DNA of 64,000 bases, taken from contig OZ250151.1 in assembly GCA_965237725.1 (NCBI GenBank), positions 2,046,001 to 2,110,000 of the forward strand. The letters are read 5' to 3'. Origin of the DNA: G965237725 sp965237725 (GTDB taxonomy: Bacteria; Pseudomonadota; Gammaproteobacteria; Arenicellales; Poriferihabitantaceae). Made by a program: the position numbers and the translations under genes. Every line of letters starts with the position of its first letter. Position 1 is the stretch's first letter. Positions 53,150 through 62,118 of the stretch are shown here, in pieces. The notes beneath the pieces were generated by a model, which was given only the letters and a program-made list of their open reading frames with translations, was not told the origin of the DNA and made no database searches.

Positions 53150-56100
53150 TTATACCCTGATCTCATCCCCCTTGGCAGAATCACCTACCAGGGGCATGAA
53201 ATGCACAAATACATTACAAAAAATTTTGCCCTCGAGAGGTGAAGGACGGCCGTGTAGCACACGGGCACTTTCGTAGAGCAGCATATCTCCTGGATGTAGC
53301 ATAACTCGATGGCGACGATAAAAGTTGTCCTCGATCTCAAGCGGCCAGTCGGTATCCACATCCTGTTCGATATTCAAAATTGCACTTATGATATGCGTAT
53401 CAGTAGTATCCCGATGCATTTTCAGACTGGCTCCCCTGTGGTATCGGCGAAGCCCGTAGACAGCCGTGGACTCAAGCGCCAGATTGCTCCATTCTTCCAT
53501 TACCGGCTTCAAGGCGTGACTGATTTCTACTTTCAACTCCCTCGGTAGCATAACCAGGTCTGAGACTTTTTTATTTACGTTCTCATTAGTCAGAAATTCG
53601 GGAATCGATTCTTCGGAAGTCACTTCCGTATTATTATGATAAAACTCATTCAGTTTATTAAACAACTCCCGGGGCATACTGATTTTCTTGTAACCCTTTT
53701 TGGTATGGTTGGGCACTTCCTCACCTGGTTCCCGGCATAACATCTCACCCTCTCTTTTTGATCTGAACCAGAAAGTAATTACTGCTTTTGTCCCCCGAAC
53801 AACTGGCAATGCATGATGCATCACATCCAGATTGACCCGTCCAGAAGGCAGCAAGTTGTTCCACACAACCGCCTTTCCCCGTTCCGGCTCGATGGTTTCA
53901 TCGATGTCAACGAACCGGGTCCCACCGCCTTGTTCTACATCGTTGAGATACACCACTACTGACCAGGTTCGCTGGCCGCCTTTTTCAGCGCTGGCATTTT
54001 CTTCATAATCGTCGGAATTCGGATCAAACCAGTCAAAATGCGGCTTGTATTCCTCACCTGGCTCGTACATATGGCCCTGTATGCCTTCCGCATAATTGGG
54101 ATTAAATCCAATCAACTTACAAAGCCGTTCCCGAACCTCTAATGCCAGCGGATCAATTTCTTCATTTATTTTGAAATAACTGGTACGACTTGTTCTGCCT
54201 TCATGTGCCCCCTCAATACCCACCGTGGTGGAAGGAATCAAGTTCCCCTTTAGCTTTTCAAGTAGCTGCTCACACTCCTGTTCATTCAGGAAATCCTTGA
54301 CCACATAAAGTTCTATCTTCGGATTGTCTAGTCTCTCAGCATTAGCAATGAAATAATTTTCTTTTGTTGGTATTTCAAGTGCTTGGTCAATGCCATTTTG
54401 CTCTGGGGATAATCCCGGGTCGTATCCCAGTTCGTATCGGATATCATCGTATGCAAATCCTTTATTTAAAAGAATCTGAAAAATGTCGTGTTTCGTACAA
54501 CCCCTGTTTACATCGTTCCAGATCCAGAATTTCCAGCTGTCGTTGAATACAGGCTTCAACACCGTCGATTGAACGGGTTGTGATTCCTGGTCCGAGATTT
54601 TGGCAAAAAATTCTGCGCCCAGGGGTGGGCTGGTTTCTAAGGCCAGAATTTTCGAACTGAGAAAGTACATCACCTTTGGCTCTTTTTCACCAATTTGCAG
54701 ATACATCACTTCCTCGTTATTTCGAGCTCCCGTATGTCGGTTTCTAAGCATCGCTTCAAACAAGGTCAACAGAATTGGATCTGTTACATTGCAATCGAAT
54801 TCCAGGGGGTCCATGTCGTCGAGATAGACTGTGAGCTGGAGAATATCCGTATCACTATTTAAACTCAATTTGACACCCTCGTCCGAAACATCCATTTCAT
54901 CGGCGGCAACGCCCTCCACCCGAATCGTTACGGGGTCCGGCGGCACTCCATTAACAGCATCGGAATGAACCGACAAGGAGCTGCAATCAAGACCGGAGTA
55001 AATTCTAAAGTCTTCAATAGTGCGTGCTTTTCCCAGACTGTAACGACCGAGTTCTTGATACGGATCTCCGTCTTGCAGTTTTGTTAGTCGCGCGATTGCT
55101 TTGTTGTGTCTTTCATGGGTCGCAGATTCAGCATTATCGTGCCAATACTTACGATTGGATTTTGGATGTAACCTGTGCCAGACCACAATCTGACTGGGAT
55201 CAAACAGGTCATAGCCGTGAGTAAACGATCTTAAAGTTAATGCAAATTCTTCCCCTGTGTAAAAATGCTCCGGGTCCTGGCGGACTTCGTCGTTCCACTG
55301 GCCCAGGGTGAATACAAACGCACCCGATAGAAATCGTGTTCTTCTTGGAAAAGTGTTATTTTCCGGGATAAACTTATTTGATTGCACAATCCAGCCGGCC
55401 TTCTTCCATGTTCCAGCGACCGTAGTATGGATGTGTTGTAGATCATGTAAATGGGAGAGTGTAATGTGGTTATTTTCGTCCCGTGTATACAGCGGTGGAA
55501 AACTCGTAATAAGCGGTTTCTCACTGGGCATATCCAACAACATCTGGATAAGAATGCTGTCCCACCCCTCTATAAATTGGCTATGGGCATCTATTTGCAG
55601 CGTGTATGCTTCACCCTGATAAAAATCCTGGCAAATATTTCTGGCCCAGCAACCGCCTTTGGACTTTCTATAATCATATTTAACAAACCTGAACCGATTA
55701 TCAGATAGATACCGATCAAGACAATCTACTTTAGTCTCATCACTGCCTTCATTGTCGTACTGCAGGCAAATTCCAAAACGCAGATTCTCAGGGCTAAAGG
55801 CTTTATCCATGCAATTTTCAATGGTCGAAATCAGCTCTGGTTCGCAATAGGAGGCAATGGCCACAAAAATCTTTTTCCGCTTAAATTTTGTTGCTGTGTT
55901 TTGCAGGATGGCATGCTTGTCGACCAGACTGAGTAAATCTCGACAGTAATCCAGTTTTGCGGCTTGGGGTGTTTTCACCCTGTCCCAGGGCTGATACTTA
56001 TTCTTGGCCCAAATAATTTCATCACTGCGATTCTGTATTGCCTGACAGTAATGCACTATGGGCGCACCCGTAACCTTTTCCTCAGCCCACGGAGTCCATG

Positions 56101-56707
56101 CTGCCATATTTTTAAATGCATAAACAATTCCAAGTTCCGCAGATGCCACAGCGAAAGCGAACATGTCATCTTCCCAACCTCCAGTTCGTCTACGGTATTC
56201 GATGGTAAGCTCAATCCACCGCGGTATTAATCTGATGAGATCATCGGAATGTATCAATGCCGGCCAGGTAACCGGTTGAATCTGAGCGATGTCAACATTA
56301 CTAATTTCCATTGTGACCCGCTTTTTTCGATCACGCATTCCGAATCCCACCCATTGTTGACCGATGGGCGATCCTCGCTTGACCTCGGTCTTTACACTGT
56401 TGCGGAAGATCATATCTGGATCCAGGATCAATACTGTTCCATTGGGCGCATCCCGGTGCAGCCACTCCTGGATGGAGTAGAGTCGATTGTAAGGCGCATA
56501 GTGATCACCCGTTTCAGAATCTACATTGGTAAAGTTTGTCCTGACCACATTAGCATGGCGATGCTCAGGCAGTGACATCTCAGGATCACAGGCAACCAAT
56601 CTCACCAGCTCCCCGGGCTGTTCGCATTTACTCCAGGAGTATTCAAGCAGCTCACACTGCCAGTGAATAGCTTTGGATGTATCCGTGCAAATTAATGAAT
56701 AAATCAT
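53150..56707 (-). CDS. Multidomain Hyp-modification enzyme: HPAT-like GT, GT60, shared domain, prolyl-4-hydroxylase, second 2OG oxygenase
   Basis: 1185 residues, no signal peptide. Domain 1 (1-265) resembles plant hydroxyproline O-arabinosyltransferases and Ser-galactosyltransferases (GT95/GT96): L-I-L-D-P-D-M-I-F at 93-101 and F-A-F-A-V-A-S-A. Domain 2 (279-575) is GT60-type with Q-I-D-A-H at 371-375. Domain 3 (621-695) is the locus-specific shared domain. A helical W-x-W...R-G-C linker (725-765) leads to domain 4 (799-993), a prolyl-4-hydroxylase with His890/Asp892, His965 and Lys974. Domain 5 (1006-1174) is a second oxygenase with His1098/Asp1100 and His1152. So hydroxylation and glycosylation of Pro are joined in one chain. 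It is first or second in a four-gene minus-strand group. Confidence 0.85.
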   Translation of the reverse strand: MIYSLICTDTSKAIHWQCELLEYSWSKCEQPGELVRLVACDPEMSLPEHRHANVVRTNFTNVDSETGDHYAPYNRLYSIQEWLHRDAPNGTVLILDPDMIFRNSVKTEVKRGSPIGQQWVGFGMRDRKKRVTMEISNVDIAQIQPVTWPALIHSDDLIRLIPRWIELTIEYRRRTGGWEDDMFAFAVASAELGIVYAFKNMAAWTPWAEEKVTGAPIVHYCQAIQNRSDEIIWAKNKYQPWDRVKTPQAAKLDYCRDLLSLVDKHAILQNTATKFKRKKIFVAIASYCEPELISTIENCMDKAFSPENLRFGICLQYDNEGSDETKVDCLDRYLSDNRFRFVKYDYRKSKGGCWARNICQDFYQGEAYTLQIDAHSQFIEGWDSILIQMLLDMPSEKPLITSFPPLYTRDENNHITLSHLHDLQHIHTTVAGTWKKAGWIVQSNKFIPENNTFPRRTRFLSGAFVFTLGQWNDEVRQDPEHFYTGEEFALTLRSFTHGYDLFDPSQIVVWHRLHPKSNRKYWHDNAESATHERHNKAIARLTKLQDGDPYQELGRYSLGKARTIEDFRIYSGLDCSSLSVHSDAVNGVPPDPVTIRVEGVAADEMDVSDEGVKLSLNSDTDILQLTVYLDDMDPLEFDCNVTDPILLTLFEAMLRNRHTGARNNEEVMYLQIGEKEPKVMYFLSSKILALETSPPLGAEFFAKISDQESQPVQSTVLKPVFNDSWKFWIWNDVNRGCTKHDIFQILLNKGFAYDDIRYELGYDPGLSPEQNGIDQALEIPTKENYFIANAERLDNPKIELYVVKDFLNEQECEQLLEKLKGNLIPSTTVGIEGAHEGRTSRTSYFKINEEIDPLALEVRERLCKLIGFNPNYAEGIQGHMYEPGEEYKPHFDWFDPNSDDYEENASAEKGGQRTWSVVVYLNDVEQGGGTRFVDIDETIEPERGKAVVWNNLLPSGRVNLDVMHHALPVVRGTKAVITFWFRSKREGEMLCREPGEEVPNHTKKGYKKISMPRELFNKLNEFYHNNTEVTSEESIPEFLTNENVNKKVSDLVMLPRELKVEISHALKPVMEEWSNLALESTAVYGLRRYHRGASLKMHRDTTDTHIISAILNIEQDVDTDWPLEIEDNFYRRHRVMLHPGDMLLYESARVLHGRPSPLEGKIFCNVFVHFMPLVGDSAKGDEIRV

Positions 56708-56777
56708 GGGCAGTTCTTTCCCTTATTACTGTTGATTTTTGAACATAATATTGTTACTGACCATAGACACCTTGTTC

Positions 56778-57842
56778 CTAACTTATGTTCTCATCTGGCA
56801 AATAGTTGAAGCCAAACTTTTCAATTTTCTGTCGTTTCTCTTCTCGATTGTTGGTCCACGAATAGTGGACCACAAATCCATTTTTCTGCCAATCTCCGGC
56901 GTGTTCGCGTACACCTTGTTTTAGATTAAACAGGTGGCCATTTAAAAACAGAACCTGGGGCAACACCTTTACCGAAAGTACGTTATGAACAATAAAATAT
57001 TCCATAATCCTGTTTAAGGGCATCTGGTGACTTCCAGTCTGAAAAATACTGGCTGTATTGCGCAACGCTGTTTCAAATAATGCCTTACTGGCATCATTAC
57101 ACACAGCATAGATAAATCCAGTATTGGCGTATAGGGGTCTGTGAAAAGGATTTGGACCATCGAACATGATGTATATATCACGGTCGTTGCAATTCACGGA
57201 AATATAATCAAACGGATCTCTAAGCCAAATAATGTCCACATCCTGGAACAATACATTAGCACCCAACTCCAGAATATCCAGAATAATGGCATTTTTATAG
57301 AACATGGTTTTAGAAAACTGCTTGTCACCGAATCTCACCGCTCCGCCTGCTTCTGCGTAGATATCGGGATCAAGATAGTAGTTCTTTATTCCCAGTGCTT
57401 TAGTTTCCCGGGAGGACTCTTCGTCCAGGGTAAAAGTAATCAGTTTTTCGTTTACAATAATATCGTGACTGGCACAAGAAGCCAGCCAGTTCTTAAACAA
57501 AGGGAAAAAATTCTTGCAGTAAAGCATGACAATAACATCATCTGGTTGCCCAATCGCTTCATACAAATTCTTGAGCTCATTCATTCGCTGCGCTTTATGA
57601 GCTTGATAGGGGCCGTGGTAGGATTCAGCGAGTTCGACCAGGTGTTCCTTCAGCGTTTCGACTCCCAGCTCCATTTCTCGTGAGAAAAATTGGTCTACAT
57701 GGGGATTGGTTGAAATTTCGGCTCTACCCGGGGGGGCCCGCAGCCTCCGCGCGCTGGGTGTTACCTGCTGAGGAAGTTCGTATGGTTCAGATCTGGAATC
57801 CTGGCTTGAATCTGTGTGTAAGGTGGATTTTACTGATTTCAT
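56778..57842 (-). CDS. GT77-like nucleotide-diphospho-sugar transferase
   Basis: The 354-residue protein has the GT77 signature L-G-A-N-V-L-F-Q-D-V-D-I-I-W-L-R-D-P-F (D-x-D) and, later, A-N-T-G-F-I-Y. In plants GT77 enzymes (RRA, XEG113) extend Hyp-arabinosides of extensins, and others make rhamnogalacturonan II. The N-terminal ~50 residues are low-complexity and polar. It lies 70 bp upstream of the 1185-residue gene on the same strand, which supports action on the same glycan (inference). Confidence 0.82.
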   Translation of the reverse strand: MKSVKSTLHTDSSQDSRSEPYELPQQVTPSARRLRAPPGRAEISTNPHVDQFFSREMELGVETLKEHLVELAESYHGPYQAHKAQRMNELKNLYEAIGQPDDVIVMLYCKNFFPLFKNWLASCASHDIIVNEKLITFTLDEESSRETKALGIKNYYLDPDIYAEAGGAVRFGDKQFSKTMFYKNAIILDILELGANVLFQDVDIIWLRDPFDYISVNCNDRDIYIMFDGPNPFHRPLYANTGFIYAVCNDASKALFETALRNTASIFQTGSHQMPLNRIMEYFIVHNVLSVKVLPQVLFLNGHLFNLKQGVREHAGDWQKNGFVVHYSWTNNREEKRQKIEKFGFNYLPDENIS

Positions 57843-57926
57843 GAAATAGGATTTTAGATATCTTAGAAATCGAAGTTATTGCTAACCGGAACGAAACATA
57901 GCGGGCCGCAATTGCATCGAATCCAG

Positions 57927-59054
57927 CTATTCTGACGCTAACTCTTGTAATAATGCTGCACTTACTGGCGGACTGGATTCAATTGAGACAATTTGCTTGC
58001 TCAAAAAATAAAGGGCTCTCGGTGTCGTCGCTCCAAGCTCAAGATAAATAAGATCACTATCATTGGATGAATTTTGACGTCCGTTTTTCAATAAAGCTGT
58101 GAAAAGCGTTCTGAAAATAGGTTGATCTTCACTACAAGTCAGTTCAAGGGGCGTTAAACCCTTAATATGCACCGTTAGTTCCAACTCGCCTGGATTGTTA
58201 TTTGTGTCGATGATTGCTGTCTCCAAATTGTTAACGCTCAAGTCTCTGTTGACCAGCTCCGATTGTGCAATGTCTGTTTGTAGAATGCCAGACTGCATGT
58301 GGATGGGATGAGCAGTTGAATTGAACGTACGATCATAGTCGTTCAGATTGTAGCCCATACTTTGCTCAACTGCCCAGTCCAAATTTTCTCTGATAAATAC
58401 AATGTCTTTAGTATCAATTTCTGGATATTTTCTGGGCACATAACCGGCCCGCCCCTTTTTACCGCTCCGAGAATGGTAGGGGTCATTCACAATAGCTGGA
58501 CGTTGTAGTTCGATGCCGTATTGGCTTGCGATTCCTCTCATTACTTCGGCATCTTCGTTCAGTGTTTCATAGTTTAAGAAACAGATATTGTCTACGACAT
58601 CTTTCAGCGCATTGAAATGATTTATCTTTTGAGTGCGTAGCTGGACTATGTTTTCAGCTTCTTCAATTAAAAAATAATTTTCCGCATCGTCAACCCAATT
58701 TTGATTAAGTTTTTTCGATGTATAAGATACCCAGGGTTTTCGAATAAAATCTGAAAAACTGAGGCCCCAGTGTCCATCACCATGAAATGGTTTCCTGTGA
58801 ATGGACCGCAGCCAGTCGAAGGGATTTCTATAAACGACAATAAACAGCGTATCGGAAGCGTCCGTGAGAGGCCGAAGACACTGATTGTCTGTAGTTTTAT
58901 TTGGCTTTCCCCGGGGACGATGATCTCTAATAAACCAATGCTTGCCGCCAAAATCTGATGTGATTTTCACGCCTTTATAGTTTTTTCGTATTAGGCTTGT
59001 CAGAAAGTTTGTCCCAGAGCCCCTCTCACCAAAAATTTGTATGTACTTAATCAC
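57927..59054 (-). CDS. Sulfotransferase fused to the locus-specific shared domain
   Basis: This protein has 375 residues. The N-terminal part has F-G-E-R-G-S-G-T-N-F-L (5'-phosphosulfate loop, 8-18) and V-V-Y-R-N-P-F-D-W-L-R-S-I (3'-phosphate site, about 73-85). The C-terminal 290-365 is the same ~75-residue domain seen in the 678- and 1185-residue proteins (L-E-L-T-V-H, then I-F-R-T-L-F-T-A-L-L and I-V-S-I-E-S-S-P-P). The sulfotransferase part resembles glycan sulfotransferases with R-S-G-K-K-G-R-A-G-Y. It lies 84 bp upstream of the GT77 gene. Confidence 0.8.
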   Translation of the reverse strand: MIKYIQIFGERGSGTNFLTSLIRKNYKGVKITSDFGGKHWFIRDHRPRGKPNKTTDNQCLRPLTDASDTLFIVVYRNPFDWLRSIHRKPFHGDGHWGLSFSDFIRKPWVSYTSKKLNQNWVDDAENYFLIEEAENIVQLRTQKINHFNALKDVVDNICFLNYETLNEDAEVMRGIASQYGIELQRPAIVNDPYHSRSGKKGRAGYVPRKYPEIDTKDIVFIRENLDWAVEQSMGYNLNDYDRTFNSTAHPIHMQSGILQTDIAQSELVNRDLSVNNLETAIIDTNNNPGELELTVHIKGLTPLELTCSEDQPIFRTLFTALLKNGRQNSSNDSDLIYLELGATTPRALYFLSKQIVSIESSPPVSAALLQELASE

Positions 59055-59095
59055 TATTTTTTACTTTAAATTAACTCGTGAAGCTAAGTTTGCGG

Positions 59096-61861
59096 TCACT
59101 TATTTAGGGATTGCTGAATCTCATATAAATCCGAAAAAACCTTACCATGGACCCGCCATCCGGGCACATGAATCATCAAAGGCGAATTATTCGTATGATT
59201 GTTTATAATATGGTTGCCTTCTATCCTGAAATGATTTTGAATATCCTTCCACTCCCACGCACAGCACCAGAAAAGGCGGGTATCGTAATCCAGTAGAATT
59301 TTGAGGTTATCGGGGTTGCTAGCTACGTACCGTCCTATGTGCTGTTGATCGGTGTAGTACGCATAGGAATAGATAAAATTTCTGTCAAAACTTTTGAACC
59401 TCACCGCTTTCGCTATGGTACTTGACCACTTTTTAATTTTATTAATTGACTTAGCAGTAAAAATTTTCGACTGCACTCTTGTTGATAACGTTGGCGCACA
59501 CATCTTCCTCAAGGCACCAGCATAGCCGACGATGGACCCCGAATTCAGATAGCGGTAGGGGCTTTGGGTTTGAACATTGTCATAAATACTTTTATATTTT
59601 TTATACTGGTGAGAATAGGCACGTTCCGCGGATATAACACAATCGCAGTTCATCGCCAAAAATCTTCGCTTAATTTTTTCTTCTCCTGCGCAAAGAAATA
59701 CCTCAAATCCGTCAAGTGCACAGACGATGTCGTTGTCATCAAGGCCACGAAGCCGTTCGTAGAGTAACTTGGGTTTCATGGTTGTACTAAATCGATTTAA
59801 ACCATCCCCAAGAAAGCAAATCTCTATGCCCTGCAATGAAGCGCTTTCTTTAAGCACTGAAAGCTGTTTTGCTTTTATATTGTTCGCAAAAGAAAAAAAC
59901 CTTATACCGGGCTTCGTATTATCACGCAAATCTATTTTCACTATTTTACGAAGCAGCCCCTTATCGAGGAATTCATTCAACGCGGGGAATATGTCTCGAC
60001 GTACGTTTTCGGGTGAAATTGAATGTATCGCACTAAAAATTTTAACGATATCTCCAATACTAAAATCTCCCACACACAAATTCCAGAGCTGAGCGCTGGT
60101 TTCATTGAGCTTTGCGACACTCTGGTTTTTTTTATACTGCAAAACAAAAGATGTTGCCGTTTTTTCGAGTTTGAAACCATCCATCTGAGTCAGAACTTCC
60201 CCATCACTAATCCTTCGACTCCCACCCTCGGGTCTATCAACCAACATAGTTTTCGACTTTTTCTGACTACTACGCATATTCTTATGGTTCTTTGCAACAT
60301 GCACAATCTTTTTTTCCACCAAAAGTTTGTCCCTCAAATTTTTATTTAGGGCTTCTGGATATGCATAGCCGGGGTCATAGGTGTGTACAAGCGATCGATT
60401 TTCCAAAAAATACTTATTCAGATGGGATTCATCATGCCACCGAGCGATAACATCCCGCGACAGATCACTATCTATTCTTCTCGCCAATTCGCGTGATAAC
60501 TTAAATATATCTTTTGACTGTCCTCCCCAAAAACATCCCTGCCAATAGGTTGATGTGTCATCCCCCTCGGCCACACTAGCGCTGGACTGGGAATTCATTT
60601 CATAGGGCGCATGACCAATAAGGTAATTACCAGGATGTTGTACTCCAAATAGTGGTTTATCATGTGCGAAAAACTCGCCTTCAGAAACCCTGGAGCAAAA
60701 AAACATATCTGCGTCGATGTAAACGATGTGGGAGAATTCCGTAAGTTGCTTATGAATAAGATTTATATATCGAAACCGAAATAGCGTTGATAATGGCCAC
60801 GCTTCGGCAGCCGTCTCAACTGGCACGACGCAATCTCTACCATTCAGCTCAGATAGGCTTGTATCATCGGTAAATACAAAATAGGTTTTCGGGGTATTTG
60901 CAACAAAGTGTTTACGACTGGTGTCGTAAAATTTCTGAAAGTATTCTATGTATCTGCCGGTCCCAATAAAAATAATCGCTATTTTTTCGCAGCCCTGTAT
61001 TTGAACGTCGCAATTTTGGCAAATTTTAGTCAGATATTTACTGAATTCCGAGTCGATTTTGATTCTTTCGTTGTCCGCTATATTTGCTTTGTCTATAAGA
61101 AGCTTTCGTAGTAATTCATTCTTCAACCTGACTTCCTTAAGCTCGATTCCCAGTTTATGGGCAATATAAAGATAAACAAGGTAAAACTTATCCAAGTGAG
61201 AAACATGGACAAGGCTGGGCCGGGTGTTCGATTCCAGGTTTCCTATCCCATTTGAACTAAATTCTGTGTATCGATTTATATCGTATTTTTCACTGGTCAT
61301 CGTCCAGAAAAGCCTGGCCTTGGTGTCGATTGTGACCTTCCCGGGATTCAGGCAGGCATATCGCCCATAGATAGTTTGGTCATTAAAAAATCCAACCGTT
61401 CCAGCAGTTTTATTGAATTCGCTTTTCAATTCTTCTTGCTGATCCAGGAAATTTTTCAGCATTGACTGATACGCACCAGCATATCCAATCATCAATCCAG
61501 AATTCAGATATCGATACAATCCTGGCGCTCCAGTCCTTTCAAAATAGTTTTTAGATTCTGGAAAGTGGTGATAGCAACTTTTTTCACCACTGAATACAAG
61601 CGATGCATTAAAGCCTAGAAACCCTGCAAGTATATCTTGCTCGGTTTGGGTGTAGAGGACGTCATACCCATCTGTACAAAGCACGATCTCAGTCTCGGAT
61701 AGCGTTGAAACATATTTTTTGAGCGCCACTGGCTTCTCAAGGAATCCCGAACAAGGCATGACATCAACAACAATACCAACCCGCCTCGTCGATTCCTTAA
61801 GTATGTCAAGCTCAGGAGAGTTTGGGGTTTTCGCCCACGTGCAGAAGCGCATACTATTCAT
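59096..61861 (-). CDS. Four-part glycosyltransferase: PLOD-type GT, GT6, PqqD-like, PLOD-type GT
   Basis: This protein has 921 residues. Residues 1-225 resemble the glycosyltransferase domain of procollagen lysyl hydroxylases (V-L-C-T-D-G-Y-D-V-L at 60-69, Y-L-N-S-G-L-M-I-G-Y). Residues 293-530 are GT6, the ABO blood-group family: F-I-G-T-G-R-Y, Y-I-D-A-D-M and W-H-D-E-S-H-L-N-K-Y at 475-484. Residues 552-640 look like PqqD (L-N-E-T-S-A-Q-L-W, F-L-D-K-G-L-L), the RiPP-recognition fold. Residues 651-915 are a second, divergent PLOD-type GT with L-D-G-F-E at 716-720. No lysyl hydroxylase domain is attached. It is the first gene of its strand group. Confidence 0.8.
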   Translation of the reverse strand: MNSMRFCTWAKTPNSPELDILKESTRRVGIVVDVMPCSGFLEKPVALKKYVSTLSETEIVLCTDGYDVLYTQTEQDILAGFLGFNASLVFSGEKSCYHHFPESKNYFERTGAPGLYRYLNSGLMIGYAGAYQSMLKNFLDQQEELKSEFNKTAGTVGFFNDQTIYGRYACLNPGKVTIDTKARLFWTMTSEKYDINRYTEFSSNGIGNLESNTRPSLVHVSHLDKFYLVYLYIAHKLGIELKEVRLKNELLRKLLIDKANIADNERIKIDSEFSKYLTKICQNCDVQIQGCEKIAIIFIGTGRYIEYFQKFYDTSRKHFVANTPKTYFVFTDDTSLSELNGRDCVVPVETAAEAWPLSTLFRFRYINLIHKQLTEFSHIVYIDADMFFCSRVSEGEFFAHDKPLFGVQHPGNYLIGHAPYEMNSQSSASVAEGDDTSTYWQGCFWGGQSKDIFKLSRELARRIDSDLSRDVIARWHDESHLNKYFLENRSLVHTYDPGYAYPEALNKNLRDKLLVEKKIVHVAKNHKNMRSSQKKSKTMLVDRPEGGSRRISDGEVLTQMDGFKLEKTATSFVLQYKKNQSVAKLNETSAQLWNLCVGDFSIGDIVKIFSAIHSISPENVRRDIFPALNEFLDKGLLRKIVKIDLRDNTKPGIRFFSFANNIKAKQLSVLKESASLQGIEICFLGDGLNRFSTTMKPKLLYERLRGLDDNDIVCALDGFEVFLCAGEEKIKRRFLAMNCDCVISAERAYSHQYKKYKSIYDNVQTQSPYRYLNSGSIVGYAGALRKMCAPTLSTRVQSKIFTAKSINKIKKWSSTIAKAVRFKSFDRNFIYSYAYYTDQQHIGRYVASNPDNLKILLDYDTRLFWCCAWEWKDIQNHFRIEGNHIINNHTNNSPLMIHVPGWRVHGKVFSDLYEIQQSLNK

Positions 61862-62118
61862 ATTCGATTGTGTTCTTGAACGACAAATCCTGTCAAAAAG
61901 AAAAAGTATAGGTCATCCACCTGACTTGCGATCTGCAAATTCGGAACGGTTATAGTTTGAGTCATGTTAATACTATATATTATCGCTTATCCATGGTGTC
62001 ACTCACCGGCGTCTTCTGCCAGCCTTTGTCTCAATACAATTAGGGGTCAGTCCAAACCGCCTCGCTTTTATAAAAATTGCAAAATTAATTATTATTGAAT
62101 TATCATACATCAGTGTAC

